Of a stretch of 64,000 nt of DNA, positions 21,101-29,055 are shown piece by piece (the first letter of the stretch is position 1; each line of letters begins with the position of its first letter). The position numbers were made by a program, and so were the translations under genes. Source of the stretch: Tritrichomonas musculus (taxonomy: Eukaryota; Parabasalia; Tritrichomonadida; Tritrichomonadidae); contig JAPFFF010000006.1 in NCBI GenBank assembly GCA_039105265.1, forward strand, positions 434,001 to 498,000, written 5' to 3'. A model generated the notes under the pieces. That model was not told the origin of the DNA and searched no databases. It saw only the letters and a list, made by a program, of their open reading frames with translations.

Positions 21101-22524
21101 GAATAATGAACAAGTAATGAAAGGGTAATGTCATTTTTTTCATATTGAAGGAAAATCATTGTTTCTAAGGCATGCGCAGCTAATGTGTGCTTCTTGTCAT
21201 TATCTTCAAGATTACATAGAATCGGCGTAAATAAAGGTATCAGCCATTTCCTGATCAATGATGCAAAGGATGTGTTTTTATAATTGGTGAAAAATTTACG
21301 AATTCCTTCTAAAAGTAGCTGTGATAAAGGAAGAACTAAAATTGACATGAATTGTTCAACAAATTGTTCATCATTCGGTGAAATTAAAGATAATAATGCA
21401 AATCCTGCTTCATCGCAATTGAGATTCCGAGGCCAAATTGCGGCGGTTAACTTTTTAACGGATTCTTCATGATTCTGATGTAAATGATCGCCTGATAAGA
21501 AGCCAATTTCGCCTAGAGAGGTCAAGGCAATCTTCCTAATCTGTTTCTTGGAAATAAAGCTAAGAAAAAGTGAAAGAATTCGGTTCATCTCTTTCTCCGT
21601 AAAAAGTGATGGCGTACATCGATATGATAATACTAATAATTTAAAGTTGACAGATGATTGATCTTTGGCAAGCCTTTGAATGGGTGGCTCGGCAAATGTA
21701 AATAAGGTGCGGATTTGTGGAGCTGATTTAATGACCGAATAAACAGCATTGATCAGTCCTTCGCTTGGTAAATTCGTTTCAGAAAAAAGTAAATGAGAAA
21801 TTGAAATACACATAAAATGAAATGGCATATCGTTAATGCTTAATGCTGATTCTAGCGTTCGACAACCAAGATCTCGTATGATTTTTTCGTTTGACTGAAT
21901 TGAATCCAAAATGATTTTTTCGGCATCATCTAGGATATTATTAATCCAAACTGGAAAGTCACGAAGTAAAATATTGAGTATATGTAAAGAAGATAAGTAT
22001 GAAGATAAATCTGAAGGTATAAACCATTGAAGCATTTTGTCTCGTAACATGCTAACAGTAGCATTCATTGAAGTTCCAAGATTTTTCTTCAGCCATAATA
22101 AAATTTTTTCAAGAATTTCCCAAGATTTGGTATCTTGGGCTTCAAAAGGAACAAGATTGTTTAAATCTTTTGCAATCCTGTTGGCTTTGAAATATTTATC
22201 TCCAATATCTGTATTTATTAGGGCTGACGCAAAAATTAAATATAATTTACTATTATTATGTAGCGAATGAAGTGATATAGAAACAAAAATATCATTTAAG
22301 AAAGATTTTGCTTCATTAATAACATAAAGTTGACGAAATTTTGATGAAACATATTGCTGAAAAGCAGAAATTGCTATGTTGTTATTATTATTAAATCCTG
22401 ATTCAGAATCCGGATTCAAACTTGTTTTAATTACTTGATCGATAAGAATTTGTAGAGTAGCATAGCTTTGTGATGATTGATGCTGAAAAATTGATTCTGG
22501 AGACTTCTCAGGATTTTCAAGCAT
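15118..22524 (-). CDS. TOR: TOR (target of rapamycin) Ser/Thr kinase, PIKK family
   Basis: 2468 residues from the ATG at 22524 (an in-frame TTG precedes it). Order: N-terminal HEAT solenoid to about 1040; a low-complexity acidic and Asn-rich insert about 1070-1160; FAT-like helices about 1400-1950 with poly-Gln and poly-Glu inserts; FRB about 1989-2084; kinase from about 2115; FATC at the end. Catalytic residues are present: Lys2156 in TFLLKANEDTRLDER, Asp2319, His2321 and Asn2324 in GDRHFGN, and Asp2338 of HIDFGD. FGDSFEVTMYRKTFPETVPF matches the TOR activation segment. The protein ends NNLCKMFSGWRPWW, a TOR-type FATC ending in Trp. TOR links nutrient state to growth through TORC1/TORC2; whether partner subunits exist here is not shown. 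Rapamycin-contact positions are discussed among the findings. Identification as TOR, not another PIKK, is strong. Confidence 0.93.
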   Translation of the reverse strand: MLENPEKSPESIFQHQSSQSYATLQILIDQVIKTSLNPDSESGFNNNNNIAISAFQQYVSSKFRQLYVINEAKSFLNDIFVSISLHSLHNNSKLYLIFASALINTDIGDKYFKANRIAKDLNNLVPFEAQDTKSWEILEKILLWLKKNLGTSMNATVSMLRDKMLQWFIPSDLSSYLSSLHILNILLRDFPVWINNILDDAEKIILDSIQSNEKIIRDLGCRTLESALSINDMPFHFMCISISHLLFSETNLPSEGLINAVYSVIKSAPQIRTLFTFAEPPIQRLAKDQSSVNFKLLVLSYRCTPSLFTEKEMNRILSLFLSFISKKQIRKIALTSLGEIGFLSGDHLHQNHEESVKKLTAAIWPRNLNCDEAGFALLSLISPNDEQFVEQFMSILVLPLSQLLLEGIRKFFTNYKNTSFASLIRKWLIPLFTPILCNLEDNDKKHTLAAHALETMIFLQYEKNDITLSLLVHYSYLLTVDDVNLNEKMTELLLYFQDTFPVLRFRLLSFISYSSFDELRLSVLQKISYSHDLCSVIKSFLNDRSPKLARETMRILCENNEKEEIRLFLNSSITRFPLYDSTRYRHLIKMYLLIANRFLDLFEPICDIAFENFFQIEFHFPASLELLSLLLKLPNGQRNCDERIIIILENHLKLHSTIVILQASLDLLLSVIEHTNIKLSSQLINQLYEVSRYAEDSELQVKLFHTISYLTNLIQEDYKERDSDSDSLGSRDEFGAFPLIYSLGSRDPFTSLVYASVAVSLNLLFDIVGDDSLVSLHSSALEALIRILKNFRHIGDELSEILVEKMNSFITNSILSTVSLFLNNFSLFAMVFGNKMKSVIPHVIDIICKNWGTLDISLLLRITEWIIMTYKTAFKPYIFKIANLFISDLFARPPEQVNLILSTFVSFGPMIKEVHSIVLPAFLDWINNTNASISMTIINDTLLKLKSILIELDDKTYGLAVLRTLSSILQRLPKSEDDMRIMDVFCLIVVQMKSDFILFYPEFAKIIEQHQTEDLNEVIQCIVQKKPIPKKITALYKPNYFEKPMQPSKRSFSITFDTSNYKPPQFSLSPKSQIENNDILNNENNEDNNENDQNEMAEYDEEEEEEEAIVEDTEFESYNNRFKQKEPQQQPKNNNKTKNTKKSRKNSRTTTTTTTNNNNNANVNKNNLNDFEISQTSWEQWIDETASLFIQNSPSVAISASSAISDKHNHMKMSLFPISLALSVAMSQNNPIWSKFFNLIFTSRNVPSSIVRLFLSTIEFLEVVHIDPLPVSYEVLAQAALNAGQVILSLRYTEINFLNNPRKFSEELVKLNQRLGMKMSANGVFRYIKKEASILSQKRKNRRQIPLQFTQEKEPTTTTANKSDIYEQQQIRQNLQKQQEQKLKQQRLQLLHSNNRRMRLNKSVSLFSQSANSIDSFASYSSSFQGEELIQLLGYWEDALVELDSKLVSTPEDQSLLENKMYCLHQLSHFNELQKISETNNSPIFAAIAAWNKLEIDKFKSEFSKISENIMDSYTNLKNNNTPLNYIITYYEIIYYVVIKNYEKATLLINLTRRSLSSNLFPLLFEDQKRSMPLIWDGTLLCEIEEIITILRNKELEELNGLPSFIPTPFIQEEQKIQEETVNIVDPLKRIWENRLISLSANNAQNTLYKLILLRSLVLNKEEMKDLWSYFIGVTHSAGLTEMSQLALNEIGEKDFGKFLEIKSIYKKNHEQGIALLDDYIQDHKNQIGLNIINSSITKISFCTKTLCKWLIRSERFPEAEKLLKEEFFDNNPEKNMVSGSINDWKIYFLFSKCCESPNWSFNALLQCVKMNPRLALKFTPKIFSILFSGSNEASFIETTKQQQQQQKRQQKRKSNKNNFAFDYDIEEEEEEEQELIDNIIILDNQNNNQNAIETKKLIELFRSNYMKTSPSVWLFHLPQIISMLGTEFNDLMNELLLYISTDYLQDVAHSVISSLRNGKKQCEDIINKLTIEHPKVINEVTMFSGELIRIASCWYEIFNNWLDEASRNYIEPNERDKFEKILNDIQHFFSQEPATLIDLQFASDYGPLLSKAENLYNYYLKTKEEVYIHQIWSAYVEMFQKVRSKIDSITQFNVKDVSPWLATKLQDSVLTVPFCSDDVRIKLFSEKITIIPSKQRPRKIGIVGSNGNTYTFLLKANEDTRLDERIMQFFTLYNSLVDSQNHKKKMKNKNSFDSYDSNSLVINTYGIRPLSNNVGLIGWVSGCKTLFDVLKENRQRWGVDVNAEMHKTLNICPNYERLPSEKKFPAFVAGLQATKGDDIKEILYANAIDSSQWHLRRKTYTDSIASTSMVGYIIGLGDRHFGNIMMKTNSAKLVHIDFGDSFEVTMYRKTFPETVPFRLTRIMVNALEACGVEGSFRELCAEVMDTLRNNREMILGVLETFVYDPVLVDREKSNPKQILRRIADKLGGIDFGVVYPMPIEKQVDILIKEAQDLNNLCKMFSGWRPWW
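16273..16560 (-). other. FRB domain within TOR
   Basis: Residues about 1989-2084. It aligns by eye with the human mTOR FRB: CWYEIFNNWLDEASRNYI corresponds to the first helix and HQIWSAYVEMFQKVR to the last. The equivalents of human Ser2035, Trp2101 and Phe2108 are conserved (Ser2007, Trp2073, Phe2080). The equivalent of Phe2039 is Ile2011. Confidence 0.8.
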
Positions 22525-23112
22525 CAAATTTTTTTATTCAAAGAATTGAAAGGTTAGATTTGTAAAGTTAAGAAAATTTCTATCTTGAACTTTAGTGATA
22601 TGACCATTTAAAAATTCAAAAGGAACTACAATTTTTGCATTTTATTTACTTAGGATCTAAATGGAATTTGTATATTATTAATCATTATATAATATTCAAT
22701 ATAAGGTTATTATATTACTTTATATTTATTAATATAAAAGTAATGATTTTTATATTTATGATCAACGAAAAATAATAAAGAAATAAAGAAATAATTTATT
22801 AATGTGTTGATTTGAAAGATTTAAATGTGTTTATTTATTTTGATTTTCATGATTTTAAAAAAAAAAAGAAATTTATAATAATCAAAGATGAATAGAAAAA
22901 CGATTTATATGTATGAAATATCTTTAATTTAAACTCTAGAGAAATATTTTTTTGAAAATTTAATAGATTTGAAGTTATAATTAAAAAAAAAATTCTTTAC
23001 ATGTAATTCATTAATTAAAAAAAATTGATAAACCCAAAATATAAATTTACATTCACTTTTTTTTAATATAATAAAACATAATATTAAAATAAAAACAGAA
23101 ATAATTGCAAAA
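22525..23112. other. Intergenic, no gene seen
   Basis: It separates the TOR 5' end from the 3' end of the long acidic gene. It is A/T-rich with no motif that stands out. The frame at 22929-23120 (minus) is hydrophobic low complexity and overlaps the neighbouring gene's end. Confidence 0.5.
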
Positions 23113-26100
23113 TTACTCAACAGTTTGCACTGATGTTTCAGTAAGTGGCACTTTTTTAGCTTGTTGGTTGTTGTTGTTGTTGTTTTGAGGACTTCCTGTC
23201 AAAATTCCAGTCAAACCGCCAACTGTCTTCTCGAGTGTCCCCTGCTTCTCGTTCTCTTGACTTCCTTCAGCTGCACTTTTCGCATTTTTGGCTTCTTTTG
23301 GTGCTGCTGATGAAGAAGAATTGGCACTTTTTTCATCTGATTTGGTTGTTTCGCTTATTTCTTTCTTTTGGTTTGTTTCTTTGGCTTCTTCTGGTTTCTC
23401 TTTGGGAACTGTTGATGAGATCGCATCTGTGAGCAACGAAATTGAGTTTGTTTCTTTGGCCTCGGATTTGTTTTCATTGTCAGCTTTCTTGACTTCGTTG
23501 TTTTCCTTTTTATTGTTTGCTGCTTCTTGATTTTCATCCTCTTTTTCTTTAGGAATTGTTGACGAAATGACGTCTGCGAGCAATGTCATTGTGTTCATTT
23601 CTGGTTTGCTTTCATTGTTGTCGTTTGCTTCTGGTTTTTTATTTTGATCATCTTTGTTTGTCTTTTCGTCTCTGTTTGCTACTTCGTTTTCATTTTTGTT
23701 GATGTTTTCATCTGATTTTTCATTAGGAATTGTCGATGAAATGACATCTGTGAGCAATGTCATTGTGTTCATTTCAGTCTTGTTTTCATTGTTGTCGTTT
23801 GTTTCTGTTTTTTCATTAGATTCAACTTTGTTTGTCTTTTCGTCTCTGTTTGCTACTTCGTTTTCATTTTTGTTGATGTTTTCATCTGATTTTTCATTAG
23901 GAATTGTCGATGAAATGACATCTGTGAGCAATGTCATTGTGTTCATCTCTGGTTTGTTTTCATTGTCAACTTTTTTGGCTTCGTTGCTTTCTTTATTATT
24001 GTCTGTTTTTTGGTTTTCATCTGTTTTTTCTTTAGGAATTGTTGACGAAATGACGTCTGCAAGTAATGTCATTGTGTTCATTTCTGGTTTGCTTTCATTG
24101 TTGTCGTTTGCTTCTGTTTTTTCATTAGGTTCAACTTTGCTTGTCTGTTCACCTGTTTTCTTTTCGTCTTTGTTTGTTTCTTCATTTTCTTGTTTATTGT
24201 TGATTTCTTGGTTTTCTTTAGGAATTGTTGACGAAATGACGTCTGTGAGCAATGTCATTGTGTTCATTTCTGTCTTTTTTTCATTGTTGTCATTTGCTTC
24301 TTGTTTTTTATTTTGTTCGTCTTTGTTTGTTTCTTCATTTTCTTGTTTATTGTTGATTTCTTGGTTTTCATTAGGAATTGTTGACGAAATGACATCTGTG
24401 AGCAATGACGATGTGTTCATTTCTGTCTTGTTTTCATTATTGTCATTTGCTTCTTGTTTTTTATTTTGTTCAACTTTGTTTGTTTCTTCATCTGTTTTGT
24501 TTTCTTCTTTGTTTGTTTCTTCATTTTCTATTTTATTTTCAATTTCTTTGTTTTCCTCAGAATTTTCTTTTGGAATGACTGATGAAATGATGCTAGCAAA
24601 TGAGTTTGTTTCTATTTTATTTTCTATTTCTTTCTTTGTTTCATTGTCAGTAACAACTGCTTCTGTTTTTTCTTCTTTGTTTGTTTGTTCGTCATTTTTC
24701 TTGTCATCAGTTTCCTTATCTTTGTTGACAATGCTTGATATGAGATCGCCGAAAGGAGTGACTTTATTCTCATCTTCCTTCTTCTTTTCTTCTTCTTTTT
24801 CTGTCTTTTCATTGTCGCTTTTTGGTTCATTTTCAATTGTTCTGCTTGGCGTGATGATGCTTGAAATGAGGTTGCTGAATGGAGTTGTCTGGCTGTTGTT
24901 GTTGTTCTCTGTCTTCGTTGTTTCTTTGTCTTCTTCTTGCTTCGGTTTCTCAGCATCGCCAAAAGGAGTGATTTTATTCTCTGTTTGATTGTTCATCGCT
25001 TCTTTGCTTCCTTCTTCTTGTGTTTCATTTGGTTTCATTATTGTTGAAATGACGTCATTAAGAGGAGTAACTTTGGTTTCTTCTTCTTTATTCACATTTG
25101 CTTGTTCAATTGTTTCTTCATCTTTCTTTCCTTCTTTTTGTTGCTCTTGTTCTTCAGTGTTCTTCGGTGTGACGATTGTTGATATGACGTCATTTAGAGA
25201 AGTCACTTCTTTTTTAGTTTCTTTATCTTCATTTTCTTGACTGTTTTCATCTTTGTTCGTTTCATTTTCAGCTTTGTTTCCTTCATCTTGTTCTTGTTGT
25301 GTGTTTGTCAGTGGTGCAATTGCTGAAATTACATCTGTGAGAGGATTGACTTTATTCTTTTCTTCTTCTTCTTCTTGATTATTCTTTGGTGTAATTTCAT
25401 TTTCATTTTCTTTATTTGTCTCCTCCTCCACTTCTTCGTTATTATTATTATTATTATTCTCAGCAGCATTAGAATTGACTTTATTTTCATCGTCTTCGTA
25501 TTCAAAGCTGTTTTCAATATAGAAATTTTGGCTGTCATCTGCCAATTTTGTCACAATATTAGTAATGTCATTCGAAAGAGGATTAGTTTGGTTATTCAAT
25601 TTATCTTTTTCATTAGTATCGTCTTCTTCTTCCTCCTCTTCAATTTTATTTTTACTTTCATCTTCATTTTGACCTTTAAGAAGGTTGTCGGTTATATTGT
25701 TAACTGCGTCAGTGAGTGATGATGGCTGTAATTTTTGTTCCTCTCTATGGAATCCATCTCGATCTCGTGCACTTTTCGGATGTAACTTTTTGAATGACAT
25801 ATCGTCTACTGGTTTTGTTGACTTTGTTTCAGCTTCGACTTCTTCGTATTCCGAATATTCTTCATATTCGGTTGAATTGTCAGCAGGAGGAGGTGTCTCT
25901 GTTGCTGTTGATGGGTTCGTTTCGTTGTCATAAATGTAATCTTCTTCTTTATCATCAAATTGAGACTGAACAGCGGTTTCATAGAAATTTGGTAACGGAT
26001 TTTTTTTGATCGGACCTCGAGAAGCTGCTCTTTTCGATATTTTCGAGACTGGCGGAGATTGGAAGCCATAAGATCGATAATTTCCATATGATGTTTGGGA

Positions 26101-26907
26101 TACTGGTACAATTGGAGCTTTTTTGTGAGCCATGTGAGCATATGATAATAAATTGGGTACTTTCTTGGCATTCGATTTCTTGCTGATAATTGAACGTTTT
26201 TGACTGACAGTTGGAGGTCTGATTTCATTTATTAATAATTGCTTTTGTTTCTTTCGTTTGTTTAAATATGTTATTATTTCATTGTTTTGCTTTGAAAGTA
26301 ATTTTTCTTTCGCTTTTTCAAAATCTGTTTCGTAGTTTATTTGAGCTAATTCCATTTCTTGTTCTTCCATTTCCTGAATTTCGTTTTCAAGTTCTTGGTC
26401 AGGATTTTTTTTTAACTCTTCTTGAAGTTGCAAAAGCTTTTTGGAAGGTTCATAATATTTTGGTTGCATCTTTTGTTCCCATATGGTTTCTAACGATTCA
26501 AGAAGCTTTGAATGTCTATCAGTCATTTGTTTCATCTCCCTTTGAGTTTCTTCATCATGTGCTACAAGTTTTGGATTTGAATAAAATTCTATTTGACGTT
26601 GTTTCTCTTTCTCCTCTTTGCGTCTTTCAAATTCTTTTGAGATTTCCTCGTCAAGAGTTAAAAGTTCTCTTGCTTTAACATAAGAAGAATTTGTAAATAA
26701 AGTCGGTTTTGATTGCTGAATACTTTGTTGAACAGCAATAAGACTTCTGTTATCAACGTCAGTTAAATCGTGAGATTCAATTAAACGATCACGTAATTCA
26801 ATAATGTTTGGATCACTTTCTAGATGAAGTTGGCGAGGGCGCTTCTGTGAATGAGCTTTTATCGGAGAGATATTTGGCGAATGGCGTCCATAAGAAGAGG
26901 AATACAT
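23113..26907 (-). CDS. Large acidic protein with N-terminal coiled coil and about 15 degenerate repeats
   Basis: 1264 residues from an ATG at 26907. Residues about 30-235 are charged helices likely to form coiled coil (EEISKEFERRKEEKEKQRQI, MEEQEMELAQINYETDFEKA), then a short basic segment. From about 385 onward the chain is Glu/Lys/Asn/Thr-rich, broken by about 15 copies of a short hydrophobic motif of the form LTDVISSTIPKE. Early copies vary (PLNDVISTIV, PFGDLISSIV, SFASIISSVI); later copies are nearly identical. Spacing in the late part is about 58 residues. The regular amphipathic motif in a disordered acidic chain suggests a multivalent binding scaffold, perhaps cytoskeletal; this is inference. 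No membrane or enzyme signature is seen. It is not recognised as a named gene. Confidence 0.8.
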   Translation of the reverse strand: MYSSSYGRHSPNISPIKAHSQKRPRQLHLESDPNIIELRDRLIESHDLTDVDNRSLIAVQQSIQQSKPTLFTNSSYVKARELLTLDEEISKEFERRKEEKEKQRQIEFYSNPKLVAHDEETQREMKQMTDRHSKLLESLETIWEQKMQPKYYEPSKKLLQLQEELKKNPDQELENEIQEMEEQEMELAQINYETDFEKAKEKLLSKQNNEIITYLNKRKKQKQLLINEIRPPTVSQKRSIISKKSNAKKVPNLLSYAHMAHKKAPIVPVSQTSYGNYRSYGFQSPPVSKISKRAASRGPIKKNPLPNFYETAVQSQFDDKEEDYIYDNETNPSTATETPPPADNSTEYEEYSEYEEVEAETKSTKPVDDMSFKKLHPKSARDRDGFHREEQKLQPSSLTDAVNNITDNLLKGQNEDESKNKIEEEEEEDDTNEKDKLNNQTNPLSNDITNIVTKLADDSQNFYIENSFEYEDDENKVNSNAAENNNNNNNEEVEEETNKENENEITPKNNQEEEEEKNKVNPLTDVISAIAPLTNTQQEQDEGNKAENETNKDENSQENEDKETKKEVTSLNDVISTIVTPKNTEEQEQQKEGKKDEETIEQANVNKEEETKVTPLNDVISTIMKPNETQEEGSKEAMNNQTENKITPFGDAEKPKQEEDKETTKTENNNNSQTTPFSNLISSIITPSRTIENEPKSDNEKTEKEEEKKKEDENKVTPFGDLISSIVNKDKETDDKKNDEQTNKEEKTEAVVTDNETKKEIENKIETNSFASIISSVIPKENSEENKEIENKIENEETNKEENKTDEETNKVEQNKKQEANDNNENKTEMNTSSLLTDVISSTIPNENQEINNKQENEETNKDEQNKKQEANDNNEKKTEMNTMTLLTDVISSTIPKENQEINNKQENEETNKDEKKTGEQTSKVEPNEKTEANDNNESKPEMNTMTLLADVISSTIPKEKTDENQKTDNNKESNEAKKVDNENKPEMNTMTLLTDVISSTIPNEKSDENINKNENEVANRDEKTNKVESNEKTETNDNNENKTEMNTMTLLTDVISSTIPNEKSDENINKNENEVANRDEKTNKDDQNKKPEANDNNESKPEMNTMTLLADVISSTIPKEKEDENQEAANNKKENNEVKKADNENKSEAKETNSISLLTDAISSTVPKEKPEEAKETNQKKEISETTKSDEKSANSSSSAAPKEAKNAKSAAEGSQENEKQGTLEKTVGGLTGILTGSPQNNNNNNQQAKKVPLTETSVQTVE
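23653..23945 (-). repeat. Recent tandem duplication inside the acidic gene (period about 174 bp)
   Basis: About 120 bases (from 23653 and again from about 23827) are identical, and the copies are offset by about 174 bases, a multiple of three. The encoded block SDENINKNENEVANRDEKTN is repeated exactly. This is a recent in-frame expansion of the repeat array. Confidence 0.85.
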
Positions 26908-27392
26908 TATTATTTTAGCTTTGATGAAATAACGTATTTTATGATTTTATCATTTTTTACAAGAAGATATGAATGTTTTGATTTTATTTTGTATCATGAA
27001 CATTCATCTATGAGGAATAAATAAAAGAAAACAATAAATTATTTAAATTATTTTATTTTTAAAAAATTAAAAAAAAAAAAAAAACGTTATGTATTTTGGT
27101 TAACAAATAAATTCAACATATTTTGTATAAATCTTATGATATATTATTAAAAAAAAGAGTTTTCAAAATGAAACCCTAAGTTTTTTTAGATTATACTAAT
27201 TGTAATTAATATTAAGAACATCAATACTTTCATATTTATGCTCATTTTATTTAAAAAAAACTCTAATGCAATATATAGGATATACGGAATTAAAAAAGGT
27301 TAGAATTTTGAACCAAACTGTAAATTTAAATTATCACGTTTTTAAAAATTAATAAAATTAATCAAAATTATAAAGGAGGTATTAATCTCGAT
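26908..27392. other. Intergenic, no gene seen
   Basis: Between the 5' end of the acidic gene and the 3' end of the small membrane protein gene. A/T-rich, with a poly-A run near 27068-27083. GATGA (TCATC on the gene strand) lies about 18 bases before the ATG at 26907, close to but not matching the Inr consensus. Confidence 0.45.
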
Positions 27393-28016
27393 TCATGGAA
27401 GAGACTTTGGGAGAATTTTTCTTACAAATTTTCGGTATCCCCCCGTAATAGCATAATTTGCAAGTGCGAAAGAAGATGCAATTGCTAAAATTGCAAGTTT
27501 TTCTGTGTGCCCCTTGGCATAATCAATTCCTATATCAATAGTAGTTGGTATTGTATTAACAACAAAGCATAAAAAGCCACCAATAATGGTTGGTTTCTCT
27601 TCCCTTGCAGGTGCAGGGGATGCATTAGCATCTTCTTCTATTATAACGCCATTCTCGTTTTTGTTTGAATTTCTCAATGATTTTTGTGCTTTCCTTCGAG
27701 CACGGAAAACTTGAAGTGGATAAATAACTGTTGTGACTAAAGCGCTTGTAGCAACACCTGCGGATAAATAAAAAAGTGCTCCATTTCTAAAGTTTCCAAT
27801 ACGTTGCAAAGGATGGAATTGTGGAACAAAATATGCAAGGCTACGCGAAACGCATTTTTCAGTAATAATTGTAATAATCACTTCAGCATTTACAGCAATA
27901 GCATCTACTGGATCACTAATATCATATCCACCATAAATATTAGCTGCAACAATTCTGAAAAGATCGAAGGTTGCAGACATCCATACGGAATCGTTTAGTG
28001 TTTGTGCATCAATCAT
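27393..28016 (-). CDS. Small multi-pass membrane protein, possibly carrier-like
   Basis: About 207 residues from the ATG at 28016 (the frame opens eight codons earlier at GTG). Hydrophobic stretches lie near residues 35-60 (DPVDAIAVNAEVIITIITEK), 85-110 (LFYLSAGVATSALVTTVIYP), 145-165 (IIGGFLCFVVNTIPTTIDIG) and 178-195 (LAILAIASSFALANYAITGG). The block TTVIYPLQVFRARRKAQ resembles the Pro-x-x-x-x-Arg signature of mitochondrial carriers, but the protein is too short for the usual three-module carrier and lacks repeated copies. A hydrogenosomal or other organelle membrane location is possible, not shown. The centre holds a hydrophilic loop (NSNKNENGVIIEEDANASPA). Confidence 0.65.
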   Translation of the reverse strand: MIDAQTLNDSVWMSATFDLFRIVAANIYGGYDISDPVDAIAVNAEVIITIITEKCVSRSLAYFVPQFHPLQRIGNFRNGALFYLSAGVATSALVTTVIYPLQVFRARRKAQKSLRNSNKNENGVIIEEDANASPAPAREEKPTIIGGFLCFVVNTIPTTIDIGIDYAKGHTEKLAILAIASSFALANYAITGGYRKFVRKILPKSLP

Positions 28017-28346
28017 GTTATTTTGTAAGTAAATGATCACTTGATATTCTCAATTTTCCCGCCATTATTGAAATTTTCAAAAAAAAATTAATCGTTTCAA
28101 AATAAAATAAAAATACAATTATCGTCGAATGATTAGTATATATTTTGGGTTTTTTCATATCAAATGATTTATTCAAGTAAAAATGATATTAGCTTTTCTT
28201 TTTTGAATGTTCAATTGATTTTGGTTGGTTTATATTAGTTGCATGATATAAATTCCAATCTGAGTTATTGGTTCGTTTCCATCTAATCAATATGAATTAA
28301 TTAGAAATGGCCATTCTGAAATAATTTCTGGAAGTATGCTATTTAG
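28017..28346. other. Intergenic, no gene seen
   Basis: Short A/T-rich spacer between two genes on the same strand. It contains no support for a further gene. Confidence 0.5.
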
Positions 28347-28937
28347 CTAAACTGCTCTCTTAACTTCATCAACAAATTTAGTATATTCATCCCAATCTGC
28401 AGATACAGAAGAAACTTGAAATCTTTTAATTTGTGCTTTTTGAATCTTTTGGTCATTAATTTCTTCATCCGAAAATCCAGCCATTTTTAATAGTAGATTT
28501 AGTGTTTCAGATTTTGATAATTCTAGATTCATTTCATTTGGAAATAGAGTTGCTGTGTATCCATCGACAAATATCCGAATACCATGTACGCCCATTTTCC
28601 AATCGTTTATATCTGATGCTGATTTATAATTTTGAAGAATAGATACTGTACATTTTAAATTGAATAATTCGCTCCGAGATATCGGTGAATATCTCCAATC
28701 TTTCATTGCTGCAGTGATTGAATATTCTGATAGTCCATTAATGATTGGTATTTCTTCAAAACATCCAACATTTCCTCTCAATTCGCCATTGACATACCAA
28801 GTGACAAAAACTGGTGCTCTAAACTGTCCATCGCAAGTTGGAAATTTATTCAAGACATGATCTTGATTTTCGGTTGAAATTGCGTTTCGAAGCTTTTCAA
28901 AACAAAGAAAGCACAATAATTTTTCATCTTTAATCAT
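28347..28937 (-). CDS. AMMECR1-domain protein
   Basis: 196 residues from the ATG at 28937 (a TTG-started extension was rejected). The whole length is one AMMECR1 domain: APVFVTWYVNGELRGNVGCF, then GLSEYSITAAMKDWRYSPIS, then LKCTVSILQNYKSASDINDW, then KMGVHGIRIF, with ADWDEYTKF at the end. The family signature LRGCIGTF reads LRGNVGCF, so the conserved Cys is Asn here. The family is nearly universal in eukaryotes and archaea, small and cytosolic or nuclear. Its biochemical role is not established; a nucleic-acid or redox role has been suggested. The neighbour on the left is a membrane protein and on the right an acid phosphatase, with no sign of joint control. Confidence 0.9.
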   Translation of the reverse strand: MIKDEKLLCFLCFEKLRNAISTENQDHVLNKFPTCDGQFRAPVFVTWYVNGELRGNVGCFEEIPIINGLSEYSITAAMKDWRYSPISRSELFNLKCTVSILQNYKSASDINDWKMGVHGIRIFVDGYTATLFPNEMNLELSKSETLNLLLKMAGFSDEEINDQKIQKAQIKRFQVSSVSADWDEYTKFVDEVKRAV

Positions 28938-29055
28938 TTTAAACAACCATTTATTTATTGAAATATTAAATGAAAAGATCAAATATCTATTCAAAATTTT
29001 TATTTAATCGAAAATCTATAAAAAAAACATAAAAAATACAATATCAAAATGTATT

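Noticed and set aside
23654-24988. 444-codon plus-strand open frame
   Set aside because: It is antisense to the repeat region of the acidic gene. Its Ser/Phe/Val-rich translation follows from the codons of the real frame.
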